Source: JABDQA01 sp963824415
GTDB taxonomy: Bacteria; Desulfobacterota; Desulfobulbia; Desulfobulbales; Desulfocapsaceae
DNA length: 64,000 nucleotides
NCBI GenBank assembly: GCA_963824415.1
Contig: CAWGPM010000003.1
Location: forward strand, 248,001 to 312,000
Direction: 5' to 3'
The position numbers were made by a program, and so were the translations under genes. Shown piece after piece: positions 56,032 through 64,000 of the stretch; positions within the stretch are counted from its first letter, which is position 1; every line of letters starts with the position of its first letter. The notes beneath the pieces were generated by a model, which was given only the letters and a program-made list of their open reading frames with translations, was not told the origin of the DNA and searched no databases.

Positions 56032-57217
56032 TCAGGCCGTTGCTTCGTCGAAGGCGGCCTTGAAACCCGGCGCCGAGCGCACGATGTAGTCCTCATCTAT
56101 GCAAAATGCCAGCCGGAAGTAGCCCGGCGCCCCGAATCCCCGGCCGGGGACGGCGAGGATTTTCTGTTTCTGCAGATAGCGCGCAGAACGCGACATCGTC
56201 TTCGATGGGTGCTTTCGGAAAGAGATAGAAGCCGCCCTTGGGGGTAATGAAATCATAACCACCGTCGGCCAGAACGGTGCAGAAAAGCTCCCTCCGGCGA
56301 TGGTATATCGAGCTGTCGACAGTCGCATCCTGCAGGCCGGCAACAACCCGCTGCATAAAGGCGGGTGCGTTGACGAAGCCGAGAATCCGGGTGGCCAGGG
56401 TCATGGCATCGAGCAGGGCCAGCTTATCATCGGCTTGCGGGTGTACGGCCAGGTAGCCGATGCGTTCTCCGGGCAGGGACAGGTCCTTGGAAAAGGAAGA
56501 CAGCACGATGGAGTTGCGCACGTGTTTGAAGATCGGCGGTACCTGAAGATCGTCGAAAATAATCTTACGGTATGGTTCATCGGAGATCAGGTAGATCGTG
56601 GTGCCAAAGCGCATCCCCGCCTCATCCAGAAGGTGCCCCAAGGCCACGATCGACTCCGCGGAATAGAGCTGGCCCGTCGGGTTGTTCGGCGAGTTGATGA
56701 TCACCGCTTTGGTCTTGCCGGTCAGCGCTTCTTCGATGGCCTGCAGGTCCAGGTTGAACTCCTCATCGGTCTGTACGACCTTACCGACCCCGCCGTGATT
56801 GTCGACGTAAAAACTGTACTCAACGAAATACGGAGCCAGCAGAATTACCTCATCGCCCGGGTTGAGCAGCGCTTTCATCACTACATTCAGGGCGCCGGCC
56901 GCGCCGCAGCTCATCAGCATATCGCCTTGATTTATCGACACTTCCTGTTCGGCCGACATGCGCGCCGCAATCGCCTGCCTTACCCAGACCAGTCCGCCGT
57001 TGGGCATATAGGCATGCTGCCCCGGGGTGGCGTCGGCGGCAGTCTCCATCAGCAGTTCCCGGAACTGCGGCGGGGGCGGGACGTCGGGATTGCCGAGACT
57101 GAAATCAAATACCTGCTCGGCGCCGAATTCCGCCTTGAGCTTTGCGCCTTCTTCGAACATTTTTCTGATCCAGGAAGACTTTTCGCTGAACGCCTTCATT
57201 TTTTCTGAAACGGCCAT
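56032..57217 (-). CDS. Class I aminotransferase (one frameshift)
   Basis: Joined frames give about 394 residues of an AspC-like PLP enzyme. Seen are INSPNNPTGQLYS, ISDEPYRKIIFDD and the PLP-lysine in SSFSKDLSLPGERIGY. The break is near 56181: dropping one base joins DDVAFC to RYLQKQKILAVPGRGFG, whose GRGFGAPGYFR supplies the substrate-binding Arg. The substrate is unknown; aspartate or aromatic acids are likely. A 180-base palindromic element lies upstream. Confidence 0.82.
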
Positions 57218-57296
57218 GATGATATCCTTTTATCTGTTTTCTCTAGTGTTATGTAAGTATAAGATTCTTATTTAGTGTTATTTGTCTTTCGTTTCC

Positions 57297-57476
57297 GGTG
57301 GTACATCTCGGTGGAAGCTGCATTGCGGAGGCCCAGCGGATCAGTGAATAAGGCCCGAAGGGTTGTGGACGCAGTCCGCAACCGACGGTCAAAGACCATG
57401 AAATGGTCTATCCCGTCGGCCTCACTGATTCGCTGACAAGGCCGCAGCACAGCAGCTGGAACCGAGATGTACCACC
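57297..57476. repeat. 180-bp imperfect palindrome with 16-bp terminal inverted repeats
   Basis: The ends GGTGGTACATCTCGGT (57297-57312) and ACCGAGATGTACCACC (57461-57476) are exact inverted copies. Internally the arms continue with mismatches (GCTGC, GCGG, GGCC, CAGTGA blocks). At the centre two further hairpins nest: GTTGTGGAC/GTCCGCAAC and AGACCAT/ATGGTCT. There is no gene. Structure and ends resemble a MITE; an RNA or leader of the aminotransferase is another option. Confidence 0.6.
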
Positions 57477-57506
57477 ATCCCCAGACTGCTGATATTAACT
57501 GATTGA

Positions 57507-58343
57507 TCAGCCATGCTTGCGCTTGAAAAAATCATAGGCTGCATTGATCTCCTTCATCTTTTCCTCGGCCACCTTTTTGAATTCATCTCCGAGATGGCTG
57601 ACCTTGTCCGGATGATACTTCATGCTGAGCTGACGATAGGATTTTTTAATCTCATCCATATCTGCACCCGGCTGCAGACCGAGCACCGCGTAGTAGTGGG
57701 TATCGTTTTCCCTGGCTGCGGTCGCCTGGCGCTGCTGGTGATAGGTGTATTTGGCCTCGATGGTGCGCTGATCGTATTCTGAAATCTCGAGATAAGAGGC
57801 AATCCTTCGTGCTGCAGCCAACTCGTTCTGCGGAACCGGCTGTTTGGTATAGACAATCTGATAGATCAGCTCGAGCAGGATCAGGCGGGGTTCGTAAGCA
57901 AAAGTCTGTTTGAACTCCTGCAGCATCGTCTCCAGGGGCTCGGTGGAATCGGTGGCCTCTTTGATCAGGTTCTTCACCCAGGCCATCTGGGTCTGGTTGT
58001 AGTGCAGATTGTACTGAAAGAACCGTTGTATGGTCTGCACTTCGTCTCGGGAAATGTAGCCGTCGAGCTGGGAAATCTTGACCAGGATATGGACCAGCAG
58101 CCAGACGAAGCGGTTATGGCTATCGGTCTGGGATGCTTCGTAGGTGGAAACCTGGCGCTGGATCCAGAATGAGAATCCCCAGAACAGTGCGATAAAGAGC
58201 AGAATTCCGGCGAATCCGGAAAATATCAGAAAACCGAGCAGGTTGATCAGGGCAGGGGCACCGCCGGTTACCAGGACGATTAGAAAAACGACAAGCAGGC
58301 ACCCGCCGCATCCCGGCGGCTGCCGCTGCTGGTATCTCATCAT
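57507..58343 (-). CDS. J-domain protein with TerB-like middle (DjlA-like)
   Basis: A 278-residue membrane-anchored co-chaperone. Two hydrophobic stretches near the N-terminus (about 13-55) anchor it. A TerB-like helical region (about 85-190) precedes a C-terminal DnaJ domain, with YHPDKVSHLG carrying the HPD motif. J domains stimulate DnaK. The order (membrane, TerB, DnaJ) matches DjlA. It lies 51 bases after ftsY on the minus strand. Confidence 0.85.
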   Translation of the reverse strand: MMRYQQRQPPGCGGCLLVVFLIVLVTGGAPALINLLGFLIFSGFAGILLFIALFWGFSFWIQRQVSTYEASQTDSHNRFVWLLVHILVKISQLDGYISRDEVQTIQRFFQYNLHYNQTQMAWVKNLIKEATDSTEPLETMLQEFKQTFAYEPRLILLELIYQIVYTKQPVPQNELAAARRIASYLEISEYDQRTIEAKYTYHQQRQATAARENDTHYYAVLGLQPGADMDEIKKSYRQLSMKYHPDKVSHLGDEFKKVAEEKMKEINAAYDFFKRKHG

Positions 58344-58394
58344 TGTTCAGCTCTTGATTTATTTAGAGGTTGCATGTTCGGATGTCAGGTCGGA

Positions 58395-59561
58395 TTACGA
58401 GGCAAACAGCGCTTCGACGAACTCATCGCCGTCAAAATCCCTGAGATCTTCTAACTGTTCGCCAACGCCGATAAAGCGAATCGGCAGCCCCAGTTCCCTG
58501 GTGATGTTGGCGACAATACCGCCTTTGGCGGTGCCGTCCAGTTTGGTCAGCGCGATGCCGGTGACGCCAACCGCTTCGTTGAATAATCTGGCCTGGGAGA
58601 TGCCATTCTGGCCGGTGGTTGCATCGATGACCAGCAGGATTTCGTGGGGTGCCCCTTCGAGCTGCTTGTTCATCACCCGTTTGATTTTCTTCAGCTCTTC
58701 CATCAGGTTGACTTTGGTGTGCAGCCTGCCCGCGGTATCGACCAGCACCACGTCATAGTCCTTGGAGATGGCCACGGCCATCGCATCGTAGACCACGGCG
58801 GATGGATCGGCCCCTTCCTGCTGGGCGATGACCCTGACTTCGTTGCGTTCTCCCCAGATCTTGAGCTGCGAGGTGGCTGCCGCCCGAAAGGTATCTGCGG
58901 CCACGAGCAGCACGGACTGACCTGACTGCACGAACTTGCAGGCGATCTTGCCAATAGTCGTGGTCTTGCCGACGCCGTTGACCCCGACCACCATGATCAC
59001 CAGCGGCCCCGTCTCGGGCAGCTGCAGTTCGGCGCTTTGATTCTGGCCGCCGATGAATTCCTTCAACTGTTTTTTGATGACTTCCTTGAGCGCCCGGGGA
59101 TCGGACAGGTTGTCCCGTTTTACCTGTTTTCTGGCCTCTTCGAGAAGCTCCTGGGTGGTGGCTATGCCAAGATCGGCGGTGACGAGGATTTCTTCGAGTT
59201 CATCGAAGAGATCCCCATCTATCTCTTTTTTGCCCAGAAAGAGCTCGTCGATACGACTGGTGAACGATTCCCGGGTTCGGGAGAGCCGCTGCGACAGACG
59301 TTTAAGCACCGATGGCTGTGTGCTTTGCTCAGCTTCCGGTTTTTCCGCCTGCTGGGCTTCGGGCTCCGCTTCGATGAGTGGTTCGGCTAGATGATCAGCG
59401 GGCGCTACTACAGGTTCTGCAGCTACAGGTTCGGTGCTTTCGACCGAGAGCGATTGTTCCGGGGAGGCGTCGTCCGCCGATTCTGCCGGTTCCGACTCCA
59501 CCGCAGCGGCGGGTTCCTCCGGAGTCCTGATCTTCTTCTTTTTCTTAAACCAGCCGAGCAT
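58395..59561 (-). CDS. ftsY: Signal recognition particle receptor FtsY
   Basis: A 388-residue GTPase that docks the SRP-ribosome complex on the membrane. An acidic Ala/Glu/Pro-rich A region (about 10-95) follows a Lys-rich N-terminus. The NG domain (about 100-388) has G1 GVNGVGKTTTIGKIA, DTAGRLHTK and TKLDGTAKGG. Length is normal. It is divergent from the mrp gene, with 362 bases between. Confidence 0.96.
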   Translation of the reverse strand: MLGWFKKKKKIRTPEEPAAAVESEPAESADDASPEQSLSVESTEPVAAEPVVAPADHLAEPLIEAEPEAQQAEKPEAEQSTQPSVLKRLSQRLSRTRESFTSRIDELFLGKKEIDGDLFDELEEILVTADLGIATTQELLEEARKQVKRDNLSDPRALKEVIKKQLKEFIGGQNQSAELQLPETGPLVIMVVGVNGVGKTTTIGKIACKFVQSGQSVLLVAADTFRAAATSQLKIWGERNEVRVIAQQEGADPSAVVYDAMAVAISKDYDVVLVDTAGRLHTKVNLMEELKKIKRVMNKQLEGAPHEILLVIDATTGQNGISQARLFNEAVGVTGIALTKLDGTAKGGIVANITRELGLPIRFIGVGEQLEDLRDFDGDEFVEALFAS

Positions 59562-59923
59562 AGGAGGTCCTTTGCACGATGTTTTTATTTACTGTCCCTG
59601 ATCTGCAGGCAGTGCGTTTCATTTAAGATATCACAGCAAAAGGTGATGAATTCAAAACATATCAGCCAAACTGCATATAGTACGGGCTCTCAATGAAGAA
59701 CGCAATAAAAAGCACTCAGATGCTGCGCGATCAGGCCGCGGAGATGGTCTTTTCAAAGCGGCCATCCATCTGAAAATCATTGCATTTCGCTGAGGCGGTA
59801 TTACGTTAGTGACGTTGATTTGCATGCACCCGATGCCCCGTATACCACGGGTGCCCATCGGTGTTTATACATCCATCGAAAGCACAGTGGTGGATGAGTG
59901 TTTATTCATCAGGAGGAAAAATC
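59562..59923. other. Divergent promoter region between ftsY and mrp
   Basis: 362 bases with no gene. At about 59826-59862 an imperfect hairpin forms from CACCCGATG with CATCGGTG and an inner CCGT/ACGG. Both flanking genes start outward, so promoters for each must lie here. I see no clear regulatory consensus. Confidence 0.45.
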
Positions 59924-60865
59924 ATGTCTCACTCATGTGGCGCCAACAGCAGTTCCTGCGGTTCCAATGAATCCCAGCAGGCTGCGCTGGCCCAGCAGGA
60001 AAATGCGATCACCCGCTCGCTTGGAAAAATAAAGAACAAGATTCTGGTCATGAGCGGCAAAGGCGGAGTCGGTAAATCGACCGTCTCGGTCAACCTGGCG
60101 CTGAGTCTTGCCAAGCGCGGTCACAAAGTCGGTCTGATGGATGTGGATATCCACGGTCCCGATGTGGTCCGCATGCTGAATCTGAGCGGTACCCTGGAGC
60201 CGCCGAAATCGGCCAACGATCTGGTAGCGCCGCTCTATTACAACGACAACCTGAAGGTGGTCTCACTCGAATATATGATGAAGGACCGCGACGAGGCGAT
60301 CATCTGGCGCGGTCCCCTGAAAATCCAGGCTATCAGGCAGTTTGTCGCCGATATGGACTGGGGCGAGCTGGACTATCTGATCATCGACGCGCCTCCGGGT
60401 ACCGGCGATGAACCGCTCTCAGTTGCCCAGACCATCCCGCTGGTCAAGGCCATCGTGGTCACGACCCCGCAGCAGGTGGCCCTGGCCGATGTCAGGAAGT
60501 CGATCAATTTCTGTAAAGCGGTCAACGTCGAAATCATCGGCGTGGTCGAGAACATGTCCGGGTTTGTCTGCCCGCACTGCAGCAAGACCGTGGATATTTT
60601 CAAGTCGGGCGGCGGCGAACAGATGGCCCGTGAGTTCGACCTGGCTTTTCTCGGCAAGTTGCCGATGGACCCGAGAGTCGTGGTTGCCGGTGATGATGGT
60701 AACCCCTACCTGTCCTCCGATGAAGACAGCCCGTCGGTTGCCGCCTTCAGCTCGATTGTCGACGCCGTTGAAAACAGGGTTCCTCCGGTGGCTGCACCGG
60801 TGACTCTGAAGATGGCCGCTCATGCCCAGGACTGCGGTTGCGGCTGCGGTTCCGCAAAGCATTGA
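59924..60865 (+). CDS. Mrp/NBP35-family Fe-S carrier ATPase (ApbC)
   Basis: A 313-residue P-loop ATPase that assembles or delivers Fe-S clusters. The deviant Walker A is MSGKGGVGKSTVSVNLAL, with DVDIHGPD. The conserved CPHCSKTVDIF provides the cluster-binding CxxC at the dimer interface. N- and C-terminal Cys-rich tails (SHSCGANSSSCGSN and DCGCGCGSAKH) are extra. The start is set by AGGAGG 7 bases before ATG 59924; the frame continues back to 59861. It lies 45 bases before the next gene. Confidence 0.93.
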   Translation: MSHSCGANSSSCGSNESQQAALAQQENAITRSLGKIKNKILVMSGKGGVGKSTVSVNLALSLAKRGHKVGLMDVDIHGPDVVRMLNLSGTLEPPKSANDLVAPLYYNDNLKVVSLEYMMKDRDEAIIWRGPLKIQAIRQFVADMDWGELDYLIIDAPPGTGDEPLSVAQTIPLVKAIVVTTPQQVALADVRKSINFCKAVNVEIIGVVENMSGFVCPHCSKTVDIFKSGGGEQMAREFDLAFLGKLPMDPRVVVAGDDGNPYLSSDEDSPSVAAFSSIVDAVENRVPPVAAPVTLKMAAHAQDCGCGCGSAKH

Positions 60866-60910
60866 GCAGTGGCCGAATATCCTGAGCATGGTAACTGAGG
60901 ACGGGGACCT

Positions 60911-61540
60911 ATGAAAGTAGAACAGCAGATGGTCGGCATGATGGGCGTGTGCTGCTATATCCTGAGCTGCGAACAGACATCTAAGGCGGCAATCGTCGAT
61001 CCCGGCGGGGATGAACAGCGCCTTCTCGAACTGGTTCAGGCCAGTAATCTTGAGGTCGAATATATTATCGCCACCCACGGCCATCCCGATCATGTCTGCG
61101 GTAACCGCAGGATCAAGGAGGCCACCGGTGCAGCAATCGTTATGCATGAGGCCGATGATGATTTCTTCTCCCAGGACCAGGTGAAAAACTATTTTTCGAT
61201 GCTGGGCTTCGAAGCCTCGCCGCCGACTGATATGCGGGTCAAAGATGGTGATAGCATAAGTTTCGGTGAGGTGTCGCTTAAGGTGATCCATACTCCCGGT
61301 CATACACCGGGCGGCATGTGCCTTTACAACAAACCGGATCTGATTACCGGAGACACCCTGTTTGTCGGCGGCATCGGCCGGACCGATTTTCCCGGAGGCT
61401 CACACCATGAATTGATCTCCTCGATTCAGCAGAAACTTCTGAAACTGCCGCCGGAGACGATAGTCTGGCCTGGCCACGGATACGGGGGCAGTCGCTCCAC
61501 CATAGGGGAAGAACACCGTTCGAACCCCTATCTCAGATAA
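60911..61540 (+). CDS. Metallo-beta-lactamase-fold hydrolase
   Basis: A 209-residue glyoxalase II-like hydrolase. The metal site is seen in ATHGHPDHVCGN (HxHxDH), HTPGHTPGG and WPGHGYG. These proteins are glyoxalases, persulfide dioxygenases or thioesterases; the exact substrate is unknown. It lies between the mrp gene and selB and is probably co-transcribed with one or both (15 bases to selB). Confidence 0.8.
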   Translation: MKVEQQMVGMMGVCCYILSCEQTSKAAIVDPGGDEQRLLELVQASNLEVEYIIATHGHPDHVCGNRRIKEATGAAIVMHEADDDFFSQDQVKNYFSMLGFEASPPTDMRVKDGDSISFGEVSLKVIHTPGHTPGGMCLYNKPDLITGDTLFVGGIGRTDFPGGSHHELISSIQQKLLKLPPETIVWPGHGYGGSRSTIGEEHRSNPYLR

Positions 61541-61555
61541 GCAGCCCAGCCAGCT

Positions 61556-63487
61556 ATGCGAGAAATTGTCTTAGGCACCGCCGGCCATGTCGATCATGGT
61601 AAAACGAGTTTTGTCCGGGCGCTGACCGGCATCGAAACCGATCGGCTCAAGGAGGAGAAGAAGCGGGGCATCACCATTGAGCTCGGTTTTGCCTACCTCG
61701 ATCTACCTTGCGGCCACCGTCTCGGTATCGTCGATGTTCCCGGCCACGAAAAATTCGTCAAGAACATGGTGGCCGGCGTTACCGGCATGGACCTGCTGGC
61801 CTTCGTGATTGCCGCCGATGAGGGGATCATGCCCCAGACCCGGGAGCATTTCGATATCTGCAAGCTGCTCGGGGTGGAGCGGGGCCTGGTGGTTGTCACC
61901 AAGAAGGATCTGGTCGATGAGGAGTGGCTGGAGATGGTCATCGATGAGATCAGAGAGTTCTGCCGGGACAGCTTTCTCGAAGATGCGCCGGTTATTGCGG
62001 TCTCTTCGACCACCGGCGACGGGCTCGACGAGGTAACCCGGGTGCTTGATCAGCTTGTGGTCGAGCATCATTTCAACGAGGTCTTCGGGCCCTTCAGGCT
62101 GCCCATCGACCGGGTGTTCGCGATGAAGGGCTTCGGCTCGGTGGTTACCGGGACCTCCATTTCGGGCAGAACCGCGCTTGGCGATGAGCTCTGTCTCTAT
62201 CCAGGCCATCGAACGGCCAAAGTCCGCGGTATTCAGGTTCATTCCGAGGCCGTCGAGGTGGTTGAGGCGGGGCATCGCACCGCAATCAATTTGCAGGGCA
62301 CCGAACAGGAAGATATCGAACGCGGCATGGTGCTGGCCACGCCGGGCAGTCTGGCACCCAGTTATATGCTCGACTGCTGGCTGAATTACCTGGCCTCGCC
62401 CGGCAGGGCCCTGAAGCACCGGGCGCGGGTGCGGGTGCACCTGGGAACCGCCGAGTTGATGGGCCGGGTTTCGCTGCTCGATCGCGATGAACTGGCACCG
62501 GGAGACGAAGCTCCTGTGCAGTTGCTGCTCGAGTCCGAGGTGGCCGTCTGGTCCGGGGATCGTTATGTGATTAGAAGCTACTCTCCGGTGGCGACCATCG
62601 GTGGCGGGCAGGTGCTCGGCAATCAATCGCCGAAAAAGCGCAAACGGCAGACCGACAAAGACCAGGCCTACAATACAGCGACCTTCGAGATATTGCAAAA
62701 TGGCAGCGCCGAGGACCGGGCCCTGCTGCATTTGAAGGAATCGGGAATGGCCGGTCTGAGTTTTGATGAGCTGGCAATCCGGCTTGGCGTGTTCGGCAAG
62801 CATCTGAGCAAGATCCTCAATATACCGCTGTCCACCAAGCAGATGGTTGTGGTGGATTCCGCCTCGCAGCGTTATGTGGACCGTTCAATTGCCGATGAGG
62901 TGATCGAATCCATCGTCAGCTCACTGAAGAAGTATCACCTGGCCAATCCGCTGAAGAACGGGCTTTCCAAGGAAGAGGTTCGCTCGGGCTTCAAACAGTT
63001 TGTCGATCCGAAGGTGTTCAACTACTGTCTCAACGAGCTGCTGCGCAAGCAGCTTGTGGTCCAGGAAGAATCGGTCATCCGGCTGGCCGGACATCAGGTG
63101 GCGCTGCAGGCCGATGAAGAGCAGCTCAAAGGTGATCTGAAAAGCTGGTACCTGCAAAAGGGCTTGGCCACGCCCACTCTGAAGGAAACCCAGGAGCGTT
63201 TCCAGGACTATCCAGCCTCACTGATCAAGGAAGTGCTCGAGCTGCTGCTCAAGGACAACCAATTGATCAAGGTCAGCGAATCGCTCTACTTCGCCGCAGA
63301 GCCGCTCAAGCGTCTGCAGGAGGATGTGGTGGGCTTTATCAGGCAGGAAGGCGAAATCGATGCGCCCCGGTTCAAGGAACTGAGTGGACTGACGCGCAAA
63401 TTCTCTATTCCGATACTGGAATATTTCGATCGCATCAAGCTGACCATCAGAGTCGGCGACAAGCGCATTCTGCGCAGCAAGAGCTGA
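61556..63487 (+). CDS. selB: Selenocysteine-specific elongation factor SelB
   Basis: A 643-residue translation GTPase that brings Sec-tRNA to UGA codons next to a SECIS. The G domain has GTAGHVDHGKTSFVRAL, GITIELGFAYLDLP and DVPGHEKFVKNM, with KKDLV. EF-Tu-like domains II and III follow (about 170-340). The C-terminal winged helices (about 390-643) bind the SECIS. Length is normal. It supports reading the TGA in the ArsC-like gene at 22.5 kb as Sec. Confidence 0.95.
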   Translation: MREIVLGTAGHVDHGKTSFVRALTGIETDRLKEEKKRGITIELGFAYLDLPCGHRLGIVDVPGHEKFVKNMVAGVTGMDLLAFVIAADEGIMPQTREHFDICKLLGVERGLVVVTKKDLVDEEWLEMVIDEIREFCRDSFLEDAPVIAVSSTTGDGLDEVTRVLDQLVVEHHFNEVFGPFRLPIDRVFAMKGFGSVVTGTSISGRTALGDELCLYPGHRTAKVRGIQVHSEAVEVVEAGHRTAINLQGTEQEDIERGMVLATPGSLAPSYMLDCWLNYLASPGRALKHRARVRVHLGTAELMGRVSLLDRDELAPGDEAPVQLLLESEVAVWSGDRYVIRSYSPVATIGGGQVLGNQSPKKRKRQTDKDQAYNTATFEILQNGSAEDRALLHLKESGMAGLSFDELAIRLGVFGKHLSKILNIPLSTKQMVVVDSASQRYVDRSIADEVIESIVSSLKKYHLANPLKNGLSKEEVRSGFKQFVDPKVFNYCLNELLRKQLVVQEESVIRLAGHQVALQADEEQLKGDLKSWYLQKGLATPTLKETQERFQDYPASLIKEVLELLLKDNQLIKVSESLYFAAEPLKRLQEDVVGFIRQEGEIDAPRFKELSGLTRKFSIPILEYFDRIKLTIRVGDKRILRSKS

Positions 63488-63528
63488 AGCACACCCATCT
63501 CCACCATGCTGAGAGCTCTTTTCCGCTC

Positions 63529-64000
63529 TCAGTCAACCTCTTCGTTCAACCATCTGACAACCAGAAAACGCTTTGTGTCCGGCGTGATCTTAAAGTCCTC
63601 GGCGATGGCCAGTCCAACGATGCAGAGATATCCGGCTGCGCCTGATGGCTCAATACCGGATAGCGGCTGCGCAGATGGGCGGGGATCTTTTTGTCGCTCA
63701 GATAGCGGCTGATTTTCTTGCTGCCCGGCCCATTCAGCGGCCTGAACCGCTCACCAGGCTTAGGCGTTCGCAGTACCAGCGGGAACACAACCCGATCTGC
63801 ATCCAGAATCATCGTCTTCTGTTTTTGCCTCTACCGGATCGAGCGGTTCTGCGCTGATGAAGATCTGCAGACTCATCTGCAGATCTTCAATCCGGTAGGT
63901 TCCAGGCCCAGCTATTTCCACATGTAAAAAAACCGGTGCAGCGAGCTTCTGCCGGTTTGACTGCCCCGCATCGAGCCGTGAAAAGAGCAGGGCGTCAGGT
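63529..64000 (-). CDS. tilS: tRNA(Ile)-lysidine synthetase, C-terminal part (one frameshift, cut by window end)
   Basis: The gene enters from beyond 64000 and ends at 63529. The C-terminal domain is typical: PGERFRPLNGPGSKKISRYL and DKKIPAHLRSRYPVL. A missing base near 63650 then shifts the frame to EPSGAAGYLCIVGLAIAEDF and ITPDTKRFL. Adding one G (TTGAG to TTGGAG) restores it. The ATPase half lies outside the window. The function is to change C34 to lysidine in tRNA-Ile. It converges on selB. Confidence 0.8.

Noticed and set aside
1..64000. tRNA, rRNA, CRISPR array or prophage
   Set aside because: I looked for conserved tRNA T-loop sequence, direct-repeat arrays and phage genes and saw none that hold up.

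Overview
This 64 kb window is moderately GC-rich, gene-dense bacterial chromosome. It comes from a Gram-negative organism, because it carries lpxD, fabZ, lpxA and lpxI, an endolytic murein transglycosylase and an ftsY. Desulfoferrodoxin, rubredoxin, two multihaem cytochromes c, selenocysteine machinery (SelB) and a selenoprotein together suggest an anaerobe or micro-aerophile of the Desulfobacterota (former Deltaproteobacteria). The lineage is an inference from gene content, not from a marker gene. I see no tRNA, rRNA, CRISPR array, prophage or intact insertion sequence.

Layout. 0-2.3 kb: exported OB-like protein, lysA and an Lrp/AsnC regulator. 2.6-8.1 kb: pyruvate dehydrogenase operon aceE-aceF-lpdA on the minus strand. 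8.4-10 kb: octahaem HAO-like cytochrome, with a tandem palindromic operator upstream. 10.3-16 kb: three-part glycosyltransferase fusion, fumC, a DNA glycosylase, an amphi-Trp protein and desulfoferrodoxin. 16.5-22 kb: DOMON protein, SCO and an A2-type cytochrome oxidase operon (subunits I, III, IV, II, then haem O synthase). 22-24.4 kb: small accessory genes, including a Lys/Cys-rich protein and an ArsC-like selenoprotein read through an in-frame TGA, then a MITE-like palindrome, a flavodoxin-like protein and rubredoxin. 24.5-31 kb: an FAD dehydrogenase, recA, cinA, mtaB and mnmA on the minus strand. 31-35 kb: trhP, a Cys-rich protein, class I fumarase and a beta-helix protein. 35.5-44.3 kb: lon, mltG, nadE, an 11-12 haem cytochrome and hflX. 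44.3-49 kb: a PilZ protein, a zinc-ribbon peptide, pyrE, glmS and namZ. 49-56 kb: lipid A genes, murU and amgK homologues, and der. 56-59.6 kb: an aminotransferase, a 180-bp palindromic element, a J-domain protein and ftsY. 59.9-64 kb: an Mrp ATPase, a metallo-beta-lactamase-fold hydrolase, selB and the 3' end of tilS.

Functional themes are oxygen and oxidative-stress handling (oxidase, SCO, superoxide reductase, rubredoxin, two fumarases of different oxygen sensitivity), central carbon metabolism (PDH, fumarases), cell-wall recycling and lipid A synthesis (namZ, murU, amgK, glmS, lpx genes, mltG), tRNA modification (mnmA, mtaB, trhP, tilS) and selenocysteine insertion.

Eight conserved genes (aceE, fumC, ctaB, nadE, the large cytochrome, glmS, an aminotransferase, tilS) are each broken by one single-base frameshift. 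Seven look like one extra base and one like one missing base. This pattern is best explained by residual sequencing or assembly indels. I annotate each of these genes as one full-length locus and give the break point.
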